64,000 nucleotides of DNA from Haloplanus aerogenes (GTDB lineage: Archaea > Halobacteriota > Halobacteria > Halobacteriales > Haloferacaceae), in NCBI RefSeq assembly GCF_003856835.1, contig NZ_CP034145.1:2728001-2792000 (forward strand). The letters run 5' to 3'. Shown here piece after piece: positions 1-8,941 of this stretch; within the stretch, counting starts at the first letter, position 1, and each line of letters opens with the position of its first letter. The notes beneath the pieces were generated by a model. The model saw only the letters and a list, made by a program, of their open reading frames with translations. It was not told the origin of the DNA and ran no database searches. Made by a program: the position numbers and the translations under genes.

Positions 1-305
1 TGGAACGGGTCGAGACGCAGGTCGACGACGCTCTCGACGCGCTTCGCCCCGTCATCCCCATCCGCTTCGCGGAGGTGACCGTCGCAGTGCAGGTGCCCGC
101 CGACAAGGCCGGGAGCGCGCAGTCGAAGATCCGACAGTTCGGTGACCTGGACCGGGAGGAGTGGCAGGCCGACGGCTCGTGGATCGGCGTGCTCACCTTC
201 CCCGCGGGGATGCAGAACGACTTCTACGACCTGGTGAACGAGGTGACGAGCGGCGAGGCGGAGACGCGGATCGTCAAGGACGAAGACGACCTCAACGTGC
301 GGTAG
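1..305 (+). CDS. Ribosome maturation protein SBDS, C-terminal part (5' end outside window)
   Basis: The reading frame is already open at base 3 and ends at TAG 303-305. It encodes about 100 residues matching the C-terminal domain of archaeal SBDS/Sdo1: a PIRF motif, a ferredoxin-like domain and the REEWQ...GSW stretch. In the family SBDS helps release the anti-association factor during late 60S/50S maturation and acts in the cytoplasm. The internal ATG at 75 is not the true start, because the homologous sequence continues upstream of it. The N-terminal two thirds lie outside the window. Confidence 0.88.
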   Translation, partial: ERVETQVDDALDALRPVIPIRFAEVTVAVQVPADKAGSAQSKIRQFGDLDREEWQADGSWIGVLTFPAGMQNDFYDLVNEVTSGEAETRIVKDEDDLNVR

Positions 306-312
306 TCGGCGA

Positions 313-651
313 CTATCCCCGCCGGAAGCCGAGCAGGAACCCGCCGGTGAAGCCGACGGAGACGGAGAGCGTCGAAAGGATGGTCGACATCCAACTCGGC
401 GGCCCGGCCGCCGCGCTCTCGCCAGTTTTCAGGATGCCGGCCGACAGCGCCGCCCAGTCGACGGTAAGGATGTCACGCGACTCCAGAAACTTGAACAGCG
501 CGAGTTCGAGGCCGATGATGATGGCGATGATCTTGGCGACCTTTTTCGCCGCGAAGCCGATGATCCCACCGATCACGGCGCCGCTCCCGAACTCCAGTCC
601 CAACTGCTGCGGGTCGATCCCCAGTTGTAACGCGATTAGAACCCCGTCCAT
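313..651 (-). CDS. FUN14-family small membrane protein
   Basis: A 112-residue protein with Gly-rich hydrophobic helices (GGIIGFAAKKVAKIIAIIIG near residues 28-47, and a final GFTGGFLLGFRRG), the usual layout of the FUN14 family. Eukaryotic members act in mitophagy; the archaeal role is unknown. It lies tail to tail with the SBDS gene, separated by 7 nt. The start ATG at 651 is the only good candidate. The family call rests on the GxxxG-type helices and the length. Confidence 0.75.
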   Translation of the reverse strand: MDGVLIALQLGIDPQQLGLEFGSGAVIGGIIGFAAKKVAKIIAIIIGLELALFKFLESRDILTVDWAALSAGILKTGESAAAGPPSWMSTILSTLSVSVGFTGGFLLGFRRG

Positions 652-740
652 ACCACCAGTGGGCCGTTCGCAGTTAAGTCGTTTGTGGCGCAGGGTCAGT
701 CGCGCGCCGGCAATACGTCGCCGAGGCTGTCGAGGAGCGA

Positions 741-2156
741 TCAGTCCTCGACGATGACGGCCCCCCGCATACCGGCTTCGTTGATCACCTCCTGGAACGG
801 GACGCCGGGAGACGAGTGGTGGAAGTGCGGGCTGCCGTGGGGTTCACAGAAGTAGAGGTGGACCCCCGGATCGGTGAACGTGTGGCTGAAGTCGGACGCC
901 GTCGCCGCAGGCACTGGCGGGCCGCTACTGTACGATCCGTCCAGCGCGACGACGTTGTGTGGGATCCCGTTGAAGATGTCGGGGAACGGGTCGGAGTACG
1001 TCTGCCACTGCCACGTCACGGTCGTTCCGGTCGAGACCCGAACCACTCGCGGGTCGAACGAGAGCGGCAACGTCTGCGGTGGCGATCCGAAGAGCGGCTC
1101 GTCCGGGAAGTTCACCTCGGTCAGGGCGTTGTTCATCACCACGATTTCGTCCTCGCCGGTCCGGTCGGCGACGACTCCGTCCCACGGTTGCTCGTTGAGC
1201 GGCGCGTCGTCGTTCACGAAGGCCGTGAGCGGGTCGCCGGTGCCGTCGTTGTGGCGGCACTGCTCGGTGTAGAAGGTCAGCGAGAACGTCACTGAGTCGG
1301 TCTGGATTTCGTTGGCGTGGTCGACCGGCAGCCACCACACGAACCCGATCGAGTGCTGTCCGGCGGAGAAACACCCCTGTTCGCCCGTGCCGCCGCCTTG
1401 CTCGGCAGGAATGTCGCCCTCGAGCGCCGCGCCGATCCCCGAGAGTTCCCCGAGAATCTCCCGGAGCGAGCCCTGCGACTGGAACGCCTCGTCGCCGTTC
1501 ACGTAGTTGTTGCCGTCGTCGATCCAGTAGGCGGCCTGCACGGCGTCGAGAAGTTCCACGTGGAGATCCATCGGCGGTTCGCCGGGGAGCGTTTCGACGC
1601 CGGATTCGTCGGGGTCGTCTCGTTCCGGCTCCGTGTACCCGTTCTCGGACACCGTGGCGTCGGCGACCTGCAGCCAGATGTACCCCGGATTGTCACACAG
1701 CGCGAGGTCGAACGTGACCTCGCCGTGGTCGCCGGGCTTGACGTCGTCCAGTTCGATGACCGGCTGTTCGAGGTCGTCGGCGTCGGTCCCGTCCGGACAG
1801 GACGCGTCGCCGTCCTCGTTCACCAGCGTGTTCTCGAGGAACTGCTGTAAATCGCTCTCGCTCGCGAACTCGATACCGGGCACCCTCGTCGGACCCGGAT
1901 CGAATTCGGCCTCGTGGTCGGTCATGGTGACGTCGTCCTCGTCGATACCCGCCAGTTCGTCCGCGGACCAGTCCGAGTAGTGGACCGAGTAGGCCGCCTT
2001 CAAATCGAGGGTCCCGGCCACGAGCGAGTTGTTCTCGAACGTTTCCTGATCGCTGAAGTAGGCACTCGTCCCCAGTCCGGCCCCTGCCGACGCCGCCCCC
2101 ACGGTCCCCAACGCCGCGAGCGCCTTCCGTCGTGACAGTGTGAACTCCTTCGACAT
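741..2156 (-). CDS. Secreted SipW-dependent-type protein fused to a C-terminal blue-copper (cupredoxin) domain
   Basis: A protein of about 471 residues. I choose ATG 2156 because a leader follows at once: SRRKALAALG with a hydrophobic stretch and AYFSDQETFENN, the signature of TasA/camelysin (SipW-tag) proteins. Residues about 20-340 are an acidic beta-rich exported domain. The last 110 residues resemble halocyanin/plastocyanin: a His in GIPHNVV, then CEPHGSPHFHH and AGMRG, giving His, Cys, His and Met ligands for type 1 copper. The Cys/His pair and the Met are unusually far apart, with extra His residues between. It is probably an extracellular or membrane-facing electron carrier or copper binder. 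The frame extends upstream to 2237, but that part does not look like protein. Confidence 0.72.
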   Translation of the reverse strand: MSKEFTLSRRKALAALGTVGAASAGAGLGTSAYFSDQETFENNSLVAGTLDLKAAYSVHYSDWSADELAGIDEDDVTMTDHEAEFDPGPTRVPGIEFASESDLQQFLENTLVNEDGDASCPDGTDADDLEQPVIELDDVKPGDHGEVTFDLALCDNPGYIWLQVADATVSENGYTEPERDDPDESGVETLPGEPPMDLHVELLDAVQAAYWIDDGNNYVNGDEAFQSQGSLREILGELSGIGAALEGDIPAEQGGGTGEQGCFSAGQHSIGFVWWLPVDHANEIQTDSVTFSLTFYTEQCRHNDGTGDPLTAFVNDDAPLNEQPWDGVVADRTGEDEIVVMNNALTEVNFPDEPLFGSPPQTLPLSFDPRVVRVSTGTTVTWQWQTYSDPFPDIFNGIPHNVVALDGSYSSGPPVPAATASDFSHTFTDPGVHLYFCEPHGSPHFHHSSPGVPFQEVINEAGMRGAVIVED

Positions 2157-2403
2157 GGTGTCTCCCCTCCCGGGGAGGTCCCACCGATGGAGTCGAACCA
2201 TCGTTCGGTGCCGCGAGCGACCCGTGCAGGACGGCATTCACGTTGTTCGCGCAGCGTGATAGCTAATGACGTGTTAACTCCCTGTCACCGGAGCACGTGG
2301 TCAGTACCGTCGGAAAATCCGTGGCGAGCGGAGTTTAAGTGGTTCGAGCGTCTACCTCGAGAGGAAACGTGCAGGGAATCCACACGATTCGGACGGTGGA
2401 CCG

Positions 2404-3699
2404 ATGAAGGCGGTCGTCGCCAAGCGTGTCGAGCGTGGGGACGCGGATCTGAGCGAGATTCGGGACCTCGCGCGCGCCGCGGGCTACGAGGTGGTTGGCG
2501 AACTCACCCAGACCCGCGAGGAGGACGCCGCCTACGCCTTCGGGGAGGGGAAAGTCGAGGAACTGGCGGTGCTCACACACGAAGTGGACGCCGACGCCGT
2601 AATTGTCGACAACCGCCTCGGGCCCTACCAGACGTACAACATCGGCGGCAAGTTGCCCGAAGGCGTCGAGGTGGTCGACCGCTTCACCCTCATCCTCGAC
2701 ATCTTCGGGCAGCGCGCCCAGACGCGCAAGGCGCAGTTGCAGGTCGAACTCGCGGAACTCCGGTACGAACTCCCGCGCGCCGAGGCCAAGACCAGCCTCG
2801 CCAAACGCGACGAGCGCCCCGGCTTCATGGGTCTCGGCGAGTACGACGAGAGCCGCGAGCGCGACATCAAAAATCAGATCGCGGATATCAAACGCGAACT
2901 CGACGCCATCGCGGAGAAGGCGGAGACACGCCGCGAACAGCGCCGCGAATCCGGGTTCGACCTCGTCGCCCTCGCGGGCTACACCAACGCCGGGAAGTCG
3001 ACGCTGATGCGCCGCCTCGCCGCCGAACTCGACGTGGACGAGAACGAGGACCGCCACCCCGATCTAGACACCACCGCGGAGAGCGAGGACCGCCTCTTTA
3101 CCACGCTGGGCACCACCACCCGCCGCGCCGACACGGGTCGCCGGGACGTACTCCTGACCGACACCGTCGGGTTCGTCTCCGACCTCCCCCACTGGCTCGT
3201 GGAGTCGTTCGAGTCCACTCTCGACTCCGTCTACCACGCCGACCTCGTCCTTCTCGTCGTCGACGCCAGCGAACCCATCGAGGAGATGCGTGAGAAACTC
3301 GTCACCTGCCACGACACGCTGTACGAACGCAACGAGGCACCCATCGTGACGGTGCTGAACAAGATCGACCGCGTCGACGAGGCCGAACTCGCGGAGAAGC
3401 GGGAGGCGCTCTCCGCCCTCGCCCCGAACCCCGTCGCCGTCTCCGGCCTCACGGGCGAACGCGTCGACGAACTCCGCGACCGGATCGAGCGCGAACTCCC
3501 CGACTGGCAGTTCGAACGGCTCGTCCTCCCCCTCGCCGACGACACCATGAGCCTCGTCTCGTGGGTCCACGACCACGCGAACGTCGAGGCCGAGGAGTAC
3601 GAGGGCGAACAGGTCGTCCTCGAGTTCGAGGCGCGGCCCTCCATCGTCGAACGCGCCCGTGCCAAGGCGAGCGACCTCGCGGCCGTCGAATCGGCCTGA
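2404..3699 (+). CDS. hflX: GTPase HflX
   Basis: 431 residues, close to the usual archaeal HflX length. An N-terminal HflX domain and linking coiled coil (to about residue 180) precede the G domain: P-loop GYTNAGKST near 192-200, DTVG near 253 and NKID near 319. HflX binds 50S subunits and splits or rescues stalled ribosomes, so it fits with SBDS nearby and with RqcH and pelota at 24-28 kb. It starts with ATG at 2404. A 247-bp gap upstream separates it from the divergent copper protein. Confidence 0.93.
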   Translation: MKAVVAKRVERGDADLSEIRDLARAAGYEVVGELTQTREEDAAYAFGEGKVEELAVLTHEVDADAVIVDNRLGPYQTYNIGGKLPEGVEVVDRFTLILDIFGQRAQTRKAQLQVELAELRYELPRAEAKTSLAKRDERPGFMGLGEYDESRERDIKNQIADIKRELDAIAEKAETRREQRRESGFDLVALAGYTNAGKSTLMRRLAAELDVDENEDRHPDLDTTAESEDRLFTTLGTTTRRADTGRRDVLLTDTVGFVSDLPHWLVESFESTLDSVYHADLVLLVVDASEPIEEMREKLVTCHDTLYERNEAPIVTVLNKIDRVDEAELAEKREALSALAPNPVAVSGLTGERVDELRDRIERELPDWQFERLVLPLADDTMSLVSWVHDHANVEAEEYEGEQVVLEFEARPSIVERARAKASDLAAVESA

Positions 3700-3773
3700 G
3701 AGCGGCTGACACACGCTATCACGGTTGATACTCGGGGGAGAACGGTTTTGAGCACCGTATGTGAGTGACGCAC

Positions 3774-6700
3774 ATGCAACGGGGAGACGCGCCGAGTCCG
3801 TGGCAACGCGCCCACGTGATCGGCATGGTTCTCGCGCTACTGGTGGCACCGACGATACCCGCGGGGGCCGCGACGGCACCGATGGACGACACGACGGCCG
3901 CAATCGGGGGCACGACCGCGGCCGAACTGACCGGCTTCTCGCCGGCGCCGTGGGTGAACAAATCGGACACGAGCCACGATCCGACCACGACCACCTCGCT
4001 CTCGGTCGCGTACAACGCCACCGGACAGGTGGGATCGACCTCCGACGTGGCCGTCGAACTGTACAACGCCAGCGACGGGTCGTTCGTCACGGCCAACGCC
4101 TCCCTCCCCGCCACCGAGGGCTTCGCGATGCTCTCGGTGCCGGCGGGGGCGTTCTCTGGCGATCAGTCCGTCGCGTACCGCCTGAACGACACCAGCAGTG
4201 GGACCATTCTCGCCACCGACGGGTCGATGCTCTTGGCGGGGAGCGGTGGCGGCGGTGACGGCGGCAGTGCGCAGATCACCATCGACTCGGTGACGCTCTC
4301 GAAGACGATGGTCGCCCCGGGCACGAACGTCGACATGGACGTGGTGCTCAACAACACCGGCGGGAGTTCGGGGTCGACGACGCTGCAGGTGTTCAAACTC
4401 GGAACGACCGACTCCATCACCGAACTCGCGAGCCGGTCGGTGAGCGTCGGCACCAGTACGACGACGACCGAGACCGTCACCCTGAGCCTCTCCGACGGCG
4501 GCCTCTCGGATCTGTACACGGTCGCCGGAGCCAGCTTCGAGCGCTCGCAACTGCTCGTTCAGCCGTCGAATTCGCTGTCTATCGGGAGTTTCTCGCTTTC
4601 GAAGACGACCGTCGACCAGAACGAGGACCTCGACGTGACGGCGACGGTGTCGAACTCGGGGTCGAGCGACGACTGGATGCTCGTTCCCCTCTATCAGGAC
4701 GGGAGCGTGGCACAGGTCACGAACGTGACCGTGCCCGCCGACGGGCAGAAGCAGGTCACGATCACGACGACGTTCGCGACGGCCGGGAGCCACACCGTCG
4801 CGGTCGGTAGCCAGCCCGGACAGAGTGTCACCGTCGAGACCCGAGGATCGCCCTCGGTGGTCGACTCCTCGGTTCGAGTCGTCGACGGCACCGAACCCAC
4901 CGGCGACGTGATCGTCGGGACGACCGTCTCGAACGGCAAACTCGACGTGCGCCTGAAAGCGCAAGGCGTCCAGAACGGCGAGGCCGACCTCGCGAACGTC
5001 GGCGCCGACGCGACCACTCGCTTCGAGGTCGAACTCGAACTGAAGGACTTCACCCCGCGGATGATGATGGGCACCGGCGGCAACGTCTCGTGGTCGGTCG
5101 GACCGGGGTCGACGGCCGACACGTCGAACCTGACGCTCTACATCGAACCCCGCGAGAACCAGCGGTTCTACTACCAGGACAGCACCCAGCCGACCTACAA
5201 CAACTGGCCGAGCGAGAACAAACAGGCGACGACGATGCGGGAGGCACAGGCGCTGGTCTCCTTCTACAACATGGCGAACGCGCCCGTCCGCTTCCGCACG
5301 ACGCTCACCGGCGGGACCATCGTCACGGACGCCCAGTCGTTCTCGCCGCCGGTGTACCGGCAGGGGTCGAGTTCGCAGAAGCCGCGACTCGAAGTGCAGG
5401 TCGCCGGTCCCCACTACACCGTCGACGGGAGCCAGAACGAGGGGTACTACGAGGCGCTCATCCCCGACGGCATCCTCGAACAGTGGGGCGTCACCTCGGC
5501 GGGCCAGCTCCGCGCCGCCTACGGCGGGAGCCAGACGCAGGCGACGTTCACGGAGACCTCGAACGGGATCAAGATGAAACTCGACACCCACTACTCCGCG
5601 GAGACGGCCGAAATCAGGCCCGGCGGATCGGACACCACCGCCCCGACGGCCGACGCGGGCAGCGACACCACGATCACCGCGGGGTCGAGTGTCACCCTCG
5701 ACGCCTCCCAGACGACCGACAACGTCGGCATCAAACAGTACGAGTGGGACGTTGACGGCGACGGCACCTACGACGAGACCACCTCGTCCGAGACGCTGTC
5801 GCACACGTACGACTCGGCGGGGACCGTCACCGCGACGCTCCGGGTCACCGACGGCGCGGGCAACACCGACACCGACACGGTGACGATTACGGTCGAAGCG
5901 GCGTCGAGCGGTAGCGGTGGTGGCAGTAGTAGTGGCGGTGGCAGTAGCGGCGGTGGCAGCAGTAGTAGCGGCGGCGGCGGTGGCGGCGGCCTCAGCGTCG
6001 CCGACATGACTGGCCCCTCGGTCGACGTGTCCGCCACGGCCGGCACGGCGTCCGTCAGCGTCACCGGCGCGGACGGTGACGCCCCCGTCGCCGTCGACTT
6101 CACGACCCCACCGGCGGGGTCGCGCGTCACCCTCGACGCGATGAGCGTCACCGCCGGCGGCGACTTCGACCTCTCGGTCGACGTGACCGACGACACGTCG
6201 TCGCTCTCCGAGGAGGTGCCCGCGCTCCCCGCCACCTCCGCCGACGCCCCGTCGCGGGCCGTCGGCTACGTCTCCGTCGAACACCCGTCGCTCGACGACG
6301 GAGACATCGCGGGCGCGACGTTCGACCTGACCGTCGAGGCGTCGACTCTCGACGACCGCAGCGTCACGCCCGAGGACGTGGTCGTCTACCGCTACCACGA
6401 CGGGGCGTGGACGGCGCTGGACACCACGCTCGCGGAGACGGCGGACGGAACCCATCGCTACACCGTCGACTCCCCCGGTCTGTCGGTGTTCGCCGTCGCC
6501 GCCGGGGCGCCCGCGTTCGACGTGTCGGCGGCGTCGGTATCGCGAACCGACCTCGCACCCGGCGGGTCGACGACGGTGACCGCGACCGTCGAGAACGTCG
6601 GCAGCGCGGCCGGCAGTCACACCGTCGAACTCCGACTCGACGACGAGACGGCGGCGACACGGGTCGTCGACCTCGACGCTGGCGAGCGGACGGAGATCAC

Positions 6701-6965
6701 GTTCACCGTCGCTCCCGACGCGACCGGAACCCACACGCTCCGCGTCGACGGCGCGTCGGCGGGGCAGGTGACGGTCGACGCCGGGACGGCCACGGCCGCG
6801 CCCACCGTGACGCCCGCGTCGACCGCGACGCCGGAACCGACCGAGACGCCCGCGGTCACGACGGCCGAGACGCCGACGAGCGACACGAGCGCTCCCGGCT
6901 TCGGCGCCGTCGTCGCACTGCTCGCGCTCCTCGTCGCGGGACTGCTCGCCGGTCGGCGCGACTAG
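3774..6965 (+). CDS. Large secreted surface protein: PKD, PGF-pre-PGF and CARDB domains with PGF-CTERM anchor
   Basis: 1,063 residues from ATG 3774; GTG 3765 in the same frame is the alternative. The N-terminus is a signal peptide ending near AGA-ATA. Beta-rich CARDB-like regions cover roughly 115-330, followed by a region of unknown fold. A PKD domain lies near 620-708, recognised by DVDGDGTYDE and the SHTYDSAGTVTATLRVTD type motif. A Ser/Gly linker (about 708-741) leads into a PGF-pre-PGF domain (about 741-912) with the VVVYRYHDGAWTAL motif. Another CARDB-like domain and a Thr/Pro/Glu stalk follow. The end is APGFGAVVALLALL...RRD, a PGF-CTERM signal of the kind cut and lipid-linked by archaeosortase A. 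It is probably a cell-surface glycoprotein; ligand and role are unknown. Its stop overlaps moaC tail to tail. Confidence 0.85.
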   Translation: MQRGDAPSPWQRAHVIGMVLALLVAPTIPAGAATAPMDDTTAAIGGTTAAELTGFSPAPWVNKSDTSHDPTTTTSLSVAYNATGQVGSTSDVAVELYNASDGSFVTANASLPATEGFAMLSVPAGAFSGDQSVAYRLNDTSSGTILATDGSMLLAGSGGGGDGGSAQITIDSVTLSKTMVAPGTNVDMDVVLNNTGGSSGSTTLQVFKLGTTDSITELASRSVSVGTSTTTTETVTLSLSDGGLSDLYTVAGASFERSQLLVQPSNSLSIGSFSLSKTTVDQNEDLDVTATVSNSGSSDDWMLVPLYQDGSVAQVTNVTVPADGQKQVTITTTFATAGSHTVAVGSQPGQSVTVETRGSPSVVDSSVRVVDGTEPTGDVIVGTTVSNGKLDVRLKAQGVQNGEADLANVGADATTRFEVELELKDFTPRMMMGTGGNVSWSVGPGSTADTSNLTLYIEPRENQRFYYQDSTQPTYNNWPSENKQATTMREAQALVSFYNMANAPVRFRTTLTGGTIVTDAQSFSPPVYRQGSSSQKPRLEVQVAGPHYTVDGSQNEGYYEALIPDGILEQWGVTSAGQLRAAYGGSQTQATFTETSNGIKMKLDTHYSAETAEIRPGGSDTTAPTADAGSDTTITAGSSVTLDASQTTDNVGIKQYEWDVDGDGTYDETTSSETLSHTYDSAGTVTATLRVTDGAGNTDTDTVTITVEAASSGSGGGSSSGGGSSGGGSSSSGGGGGGGLSVADMTGPSVDVSATAGTASVSVTGADGDAPVAVDFTTPPAGSRVTLDAMSVTAGGDFDLSVDVTDDTSSLSEEVPALPATSADAPSRAVGYVSVEHPSLDDGDIAGATFDLTVEASTLDDRSVTPEDVVVYRYHDGAWTALDTTLAETADGTHRYTVDSPGLSVFAVAAGAPAFDVSAASVSRTDLAPGGSTTVTATVENVGSAAGSHTVELRLDDETAATRVVDLDAGERTEITFTVAPDATGTHTLRVDGASAGQVTVDAGTATAAPTVTPASTATPEPTETPAVTTAETPTSDTSAPGFGAVVALLALLVAGLLAGRRD

Positions 6966-7447
6966 AGCGTCCGTTTCGTCTTCTCGATCACCCGCACGTC
7001 CCGAATCGCCGTGTCGGGGTACTCGCCGTCCGCGTCCTTCTCCGCCGCCTTCACCATGTCCCAGACGACGTTGAGGCCGGTCGTCACGCCTTCGAGCGCC
7101 TCCATCTCGCACCCCGTCTTCCCGGTCGTCTCGACGGCGACGGTGAGCGTGACCAGATCCTCGCCCACGTCGAACTCCGTCTCGACGTTCGTGATCGGGA
7201 TCTGGTGGCACATGGGGATGGTCTCCCACGTGTGCTTGACCGCCTGCACGGCGCCGACGCGAGCGGTCGCCAACACGTCACCCTTCCCGATTTCGTCGTC
7301 GCGGATGGCCGCGATAGTGGAGGGCTGGAGGTGAATCTCGCCGCGCGCGACCGCCCGTCGCGACGTGTCGGGTTTGTCGCCCACGTCGACCATCTGGACG
7401 TTGCCAGACTCGTCTGTGTGGGTCAGGTCGTCGGATTCGTCACTCAT
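6962..7447 (-). CDS. moaC: Cyclic pyranopterin monophosphate synthase MoaC
   Basis: About 161 residues. MoaC converts the 3',8-cyclo-GTP made by MoaA into cyclic pyranopterin monophosphate for molybdenum cofactor synthesis in the cytoplasm. Visible family motifs are MVDVGDKPDTSRRAVA at the N-terminus, MCHQIPIT, TGKTGCEMEALEGV and the VWDMVKAAEKD active-site helix. I choose ATG 7447, which overlaps the stop of the upstream gene by 8 nt (ATGAGTGA), suggesting coupled translation; ATG 7456 is the alternative. It is the second gene of a two-gene unit with the NAD(P)HX repair enzyme. Confidence 0.93.
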   Translation of the reverse strand: MSDESDDLTHTDESGNVQMVDVGDKPDTSRRAVARGEIHLQPSTIAAIRDDEIGKGDVLATARVGAVQAVKHTWETIPMCHQIPITNVETEFDVGEDLVTLTVAVETTGKTGCEMEALEGVTTGLNVVWDMVKAAEKDADGEYPDTAIRDVRVIEKTKRTL

Positions 7448-8879
7448 CGTACCCACCCCACAGTGCCCGGGGCACTTCAGGTAACAGATCGCTCGCCAGC
7501 AGACCGTACCCCTGCCGGTCGACGATGCGGTCCCCCGCGAGGCCGTTGGCGTAGGCCGCGAGCGTCCCGGCGTCGAGGGGGTCCTGCGTGGCCAGCAGTG
7601 CCCCCGCGATTCCCGCGAGCACGTCGCCGGTGCCGCCGACGGTCATCCCGGGGTTGCCGGTTCGATTCGCCCGCGCGTCCGTGCCGTCCGAGATTACGTC
7701 GTAGGCGCCCTTGACCAGCAACGTGTGACCGAGTTCGGCGGCGAAGTCGGAAACGGCGTCGAGTCGGTCGCGCCAGTCGTCGGCGCTCGGGCCGCCCATC
7801 GCCCGGAGTTCGCCCTGATGTGGGGTGCAGAGGAGCGTCGCCTCCGTCTCCACCTCGGGCACGACCTGCAGGGCGTCGGCGTCGATCACCGCCCGGCCGT
7901 CGTAGTCGGCGAGGAAGTCACGGACAGCCGTGAGCGTCGCCGCGTCGTCGCCGAGGCCGGGACCGAACACCACGGTGTCGTGGTCGGCCGCGAGGGCGTG
8001 AACGTGGTCGAGGTGGTCGGTCGTGAGGTGGTCGCCGTCGAAGGGGCGGAGAATGAGGCCCTCCTCGAAGCTCTGCACCTCGCGGGCGACGGCGCGGGGA
8101 CAGGCCACGCGGACGAGGTCGGCGCCGGCGCGCATCGCCGCCTGCGCGGAGAGGGCGGGCGCGCCGGTGTACGGCCCGCCGCCGACGATCAGCACCTCAC
8201 CGAACGCGCCCTTGTGGGCGTCGCTGGGGCGGGAGAGGAGGCGTCGGTCGCCCGGCCCGGCGAACAGTTCCGCCGTTTCGGGGATGCCGATATCCGCGAC
8301 GGTCACTGTGGCATCCAGCGAATCGAGGCCGGGTTTGTCGTCGTGGAAGGTGACGACCCGGTCGGCGTCGACGGCGACACCCGCCGCCTCGCCCGTGTCG
8401 GCGTCGACGCCGGAGGGCACGTCCACCGCGATGACGGTCGCGTCCGTCCCGTTGATTTCCGCCGCGGCCGAGCGCTCGGGTTCGCGGAGCGCACCCGTCA
8501 CGCCCGTGCCGAGCATCGCGTCGACGACCACGTCGGGGTCGCCGAGGTCGAAATCGCGGGAGTCGCGGACGACACGGGTGTCGTACTCGGCCCGTTCCAG
8601 TGCCGCCCAGTTCTCGCGGGCGATGTCCGTCGAGATGGTTTCGGGGCGACCGAGCAGGTGGATGGGGGGGTCGTAGTCGTCGAGAAAGCGCGCGGCGACG
8701 AAGGCGTCGCCGCCGTTGTTGCCGCGGCCACAGACGAGTGCGACGGCGTCGCCGGGGGCGGCGGCCTCGCGCACCGCCGCGGCGACGGCGTTTCCGCTCG
8801 ACTCCATCAACTGCTTGCGCGGGACGCCGAGGGCGGCCGCGTTCTCGTCCACCGCGGCCATGCGTTCGGCAGTGATCAT
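7440..8879 (-). CDS. Bifunctional NAD(P)HX epimerase / ADP-dependent NAD(P)HX dehydratase
   Basis: 479 residues, the usual length of the fused NnrE-NnrD (YjeF plus carbohydrate-kinase-like) enzyme. It repairs hydrated NADH and NADPH. The N-terminal epimerase half has CGRGNNGGDAFVAARFL near residue 50. The C-terminal dehydratase half shows GGPYTGAPALSAQAAMRAGADLV-type, HQGE and NPGMTVGGTGDVLAG motifs, the last being the nucleotide and catalytic loop. The start ATG at 8879 leads straight into MITAERMAAVD, typical of the family. Its end overlaps moaC. Confidence 0.93.
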   Translation of the reverse strand: MITAERMAAVDENAAALGVPRKQLMESSGNAVAAAVREAAAPGDAVALVCGRGNNGGDAFVAARFLDDYDPPIHLLGRPETISTDIARENWAALERAEYDTRVVRDSRDFDLGDPDVVVDAMLGTGVTGALREPERSAAAEINGTDATVIAVDVPSGVDADTGEAAGVAVDADRVVTFHDDKPGLDSLDATVTVADIGIPETAELFAGPGDRRLLSRPSDAHKGAFGEVLIVGGGPYTGAPALSAQAAMRAGADLVRVACPRAVAREVQSFEEGLILRPFDGDHLTTDHLDHVHALAADHDTVVFGPGLGDDAATLTAVRDFLADYDGRAVIDADALQVVPEVETEATLLCTPHQGELRAMGGPSADDWRDRLDAVSDFAAELGHTLLVKGAYDVISDGTDARANRTGNPGMTVGGTGDVLAGIAGALLATQDPLDAGTLAAYANGLAGDRIVDRQGYGLLASDLLPEVPRALWGGYDE

Positions 8880-8941
8880 ACAGGGCCGTCGCTCCCACGG
8901 CCGTTATAGTATTCGCCACGGCGACGCGGAACGCAACCCTT

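Noticed and set aside
2161..2300. Short palindrome (CGATGG / CCATCG) upstream of the copper-protein gene, considered as an operator
   Set aside because: Only six-bp arms in GC-rich DNA and no clear promoter beside it; too weak to report as a feature.
3837..7229. 1,130-codon open frame on the minus strand across the PGF-CTERM gene
   Set aside because: It is a shadow of GC-rich coding DNA: Arg/Gly/Asp-rich, no domains, and it overlaps the well-supported surface protein and moaC.
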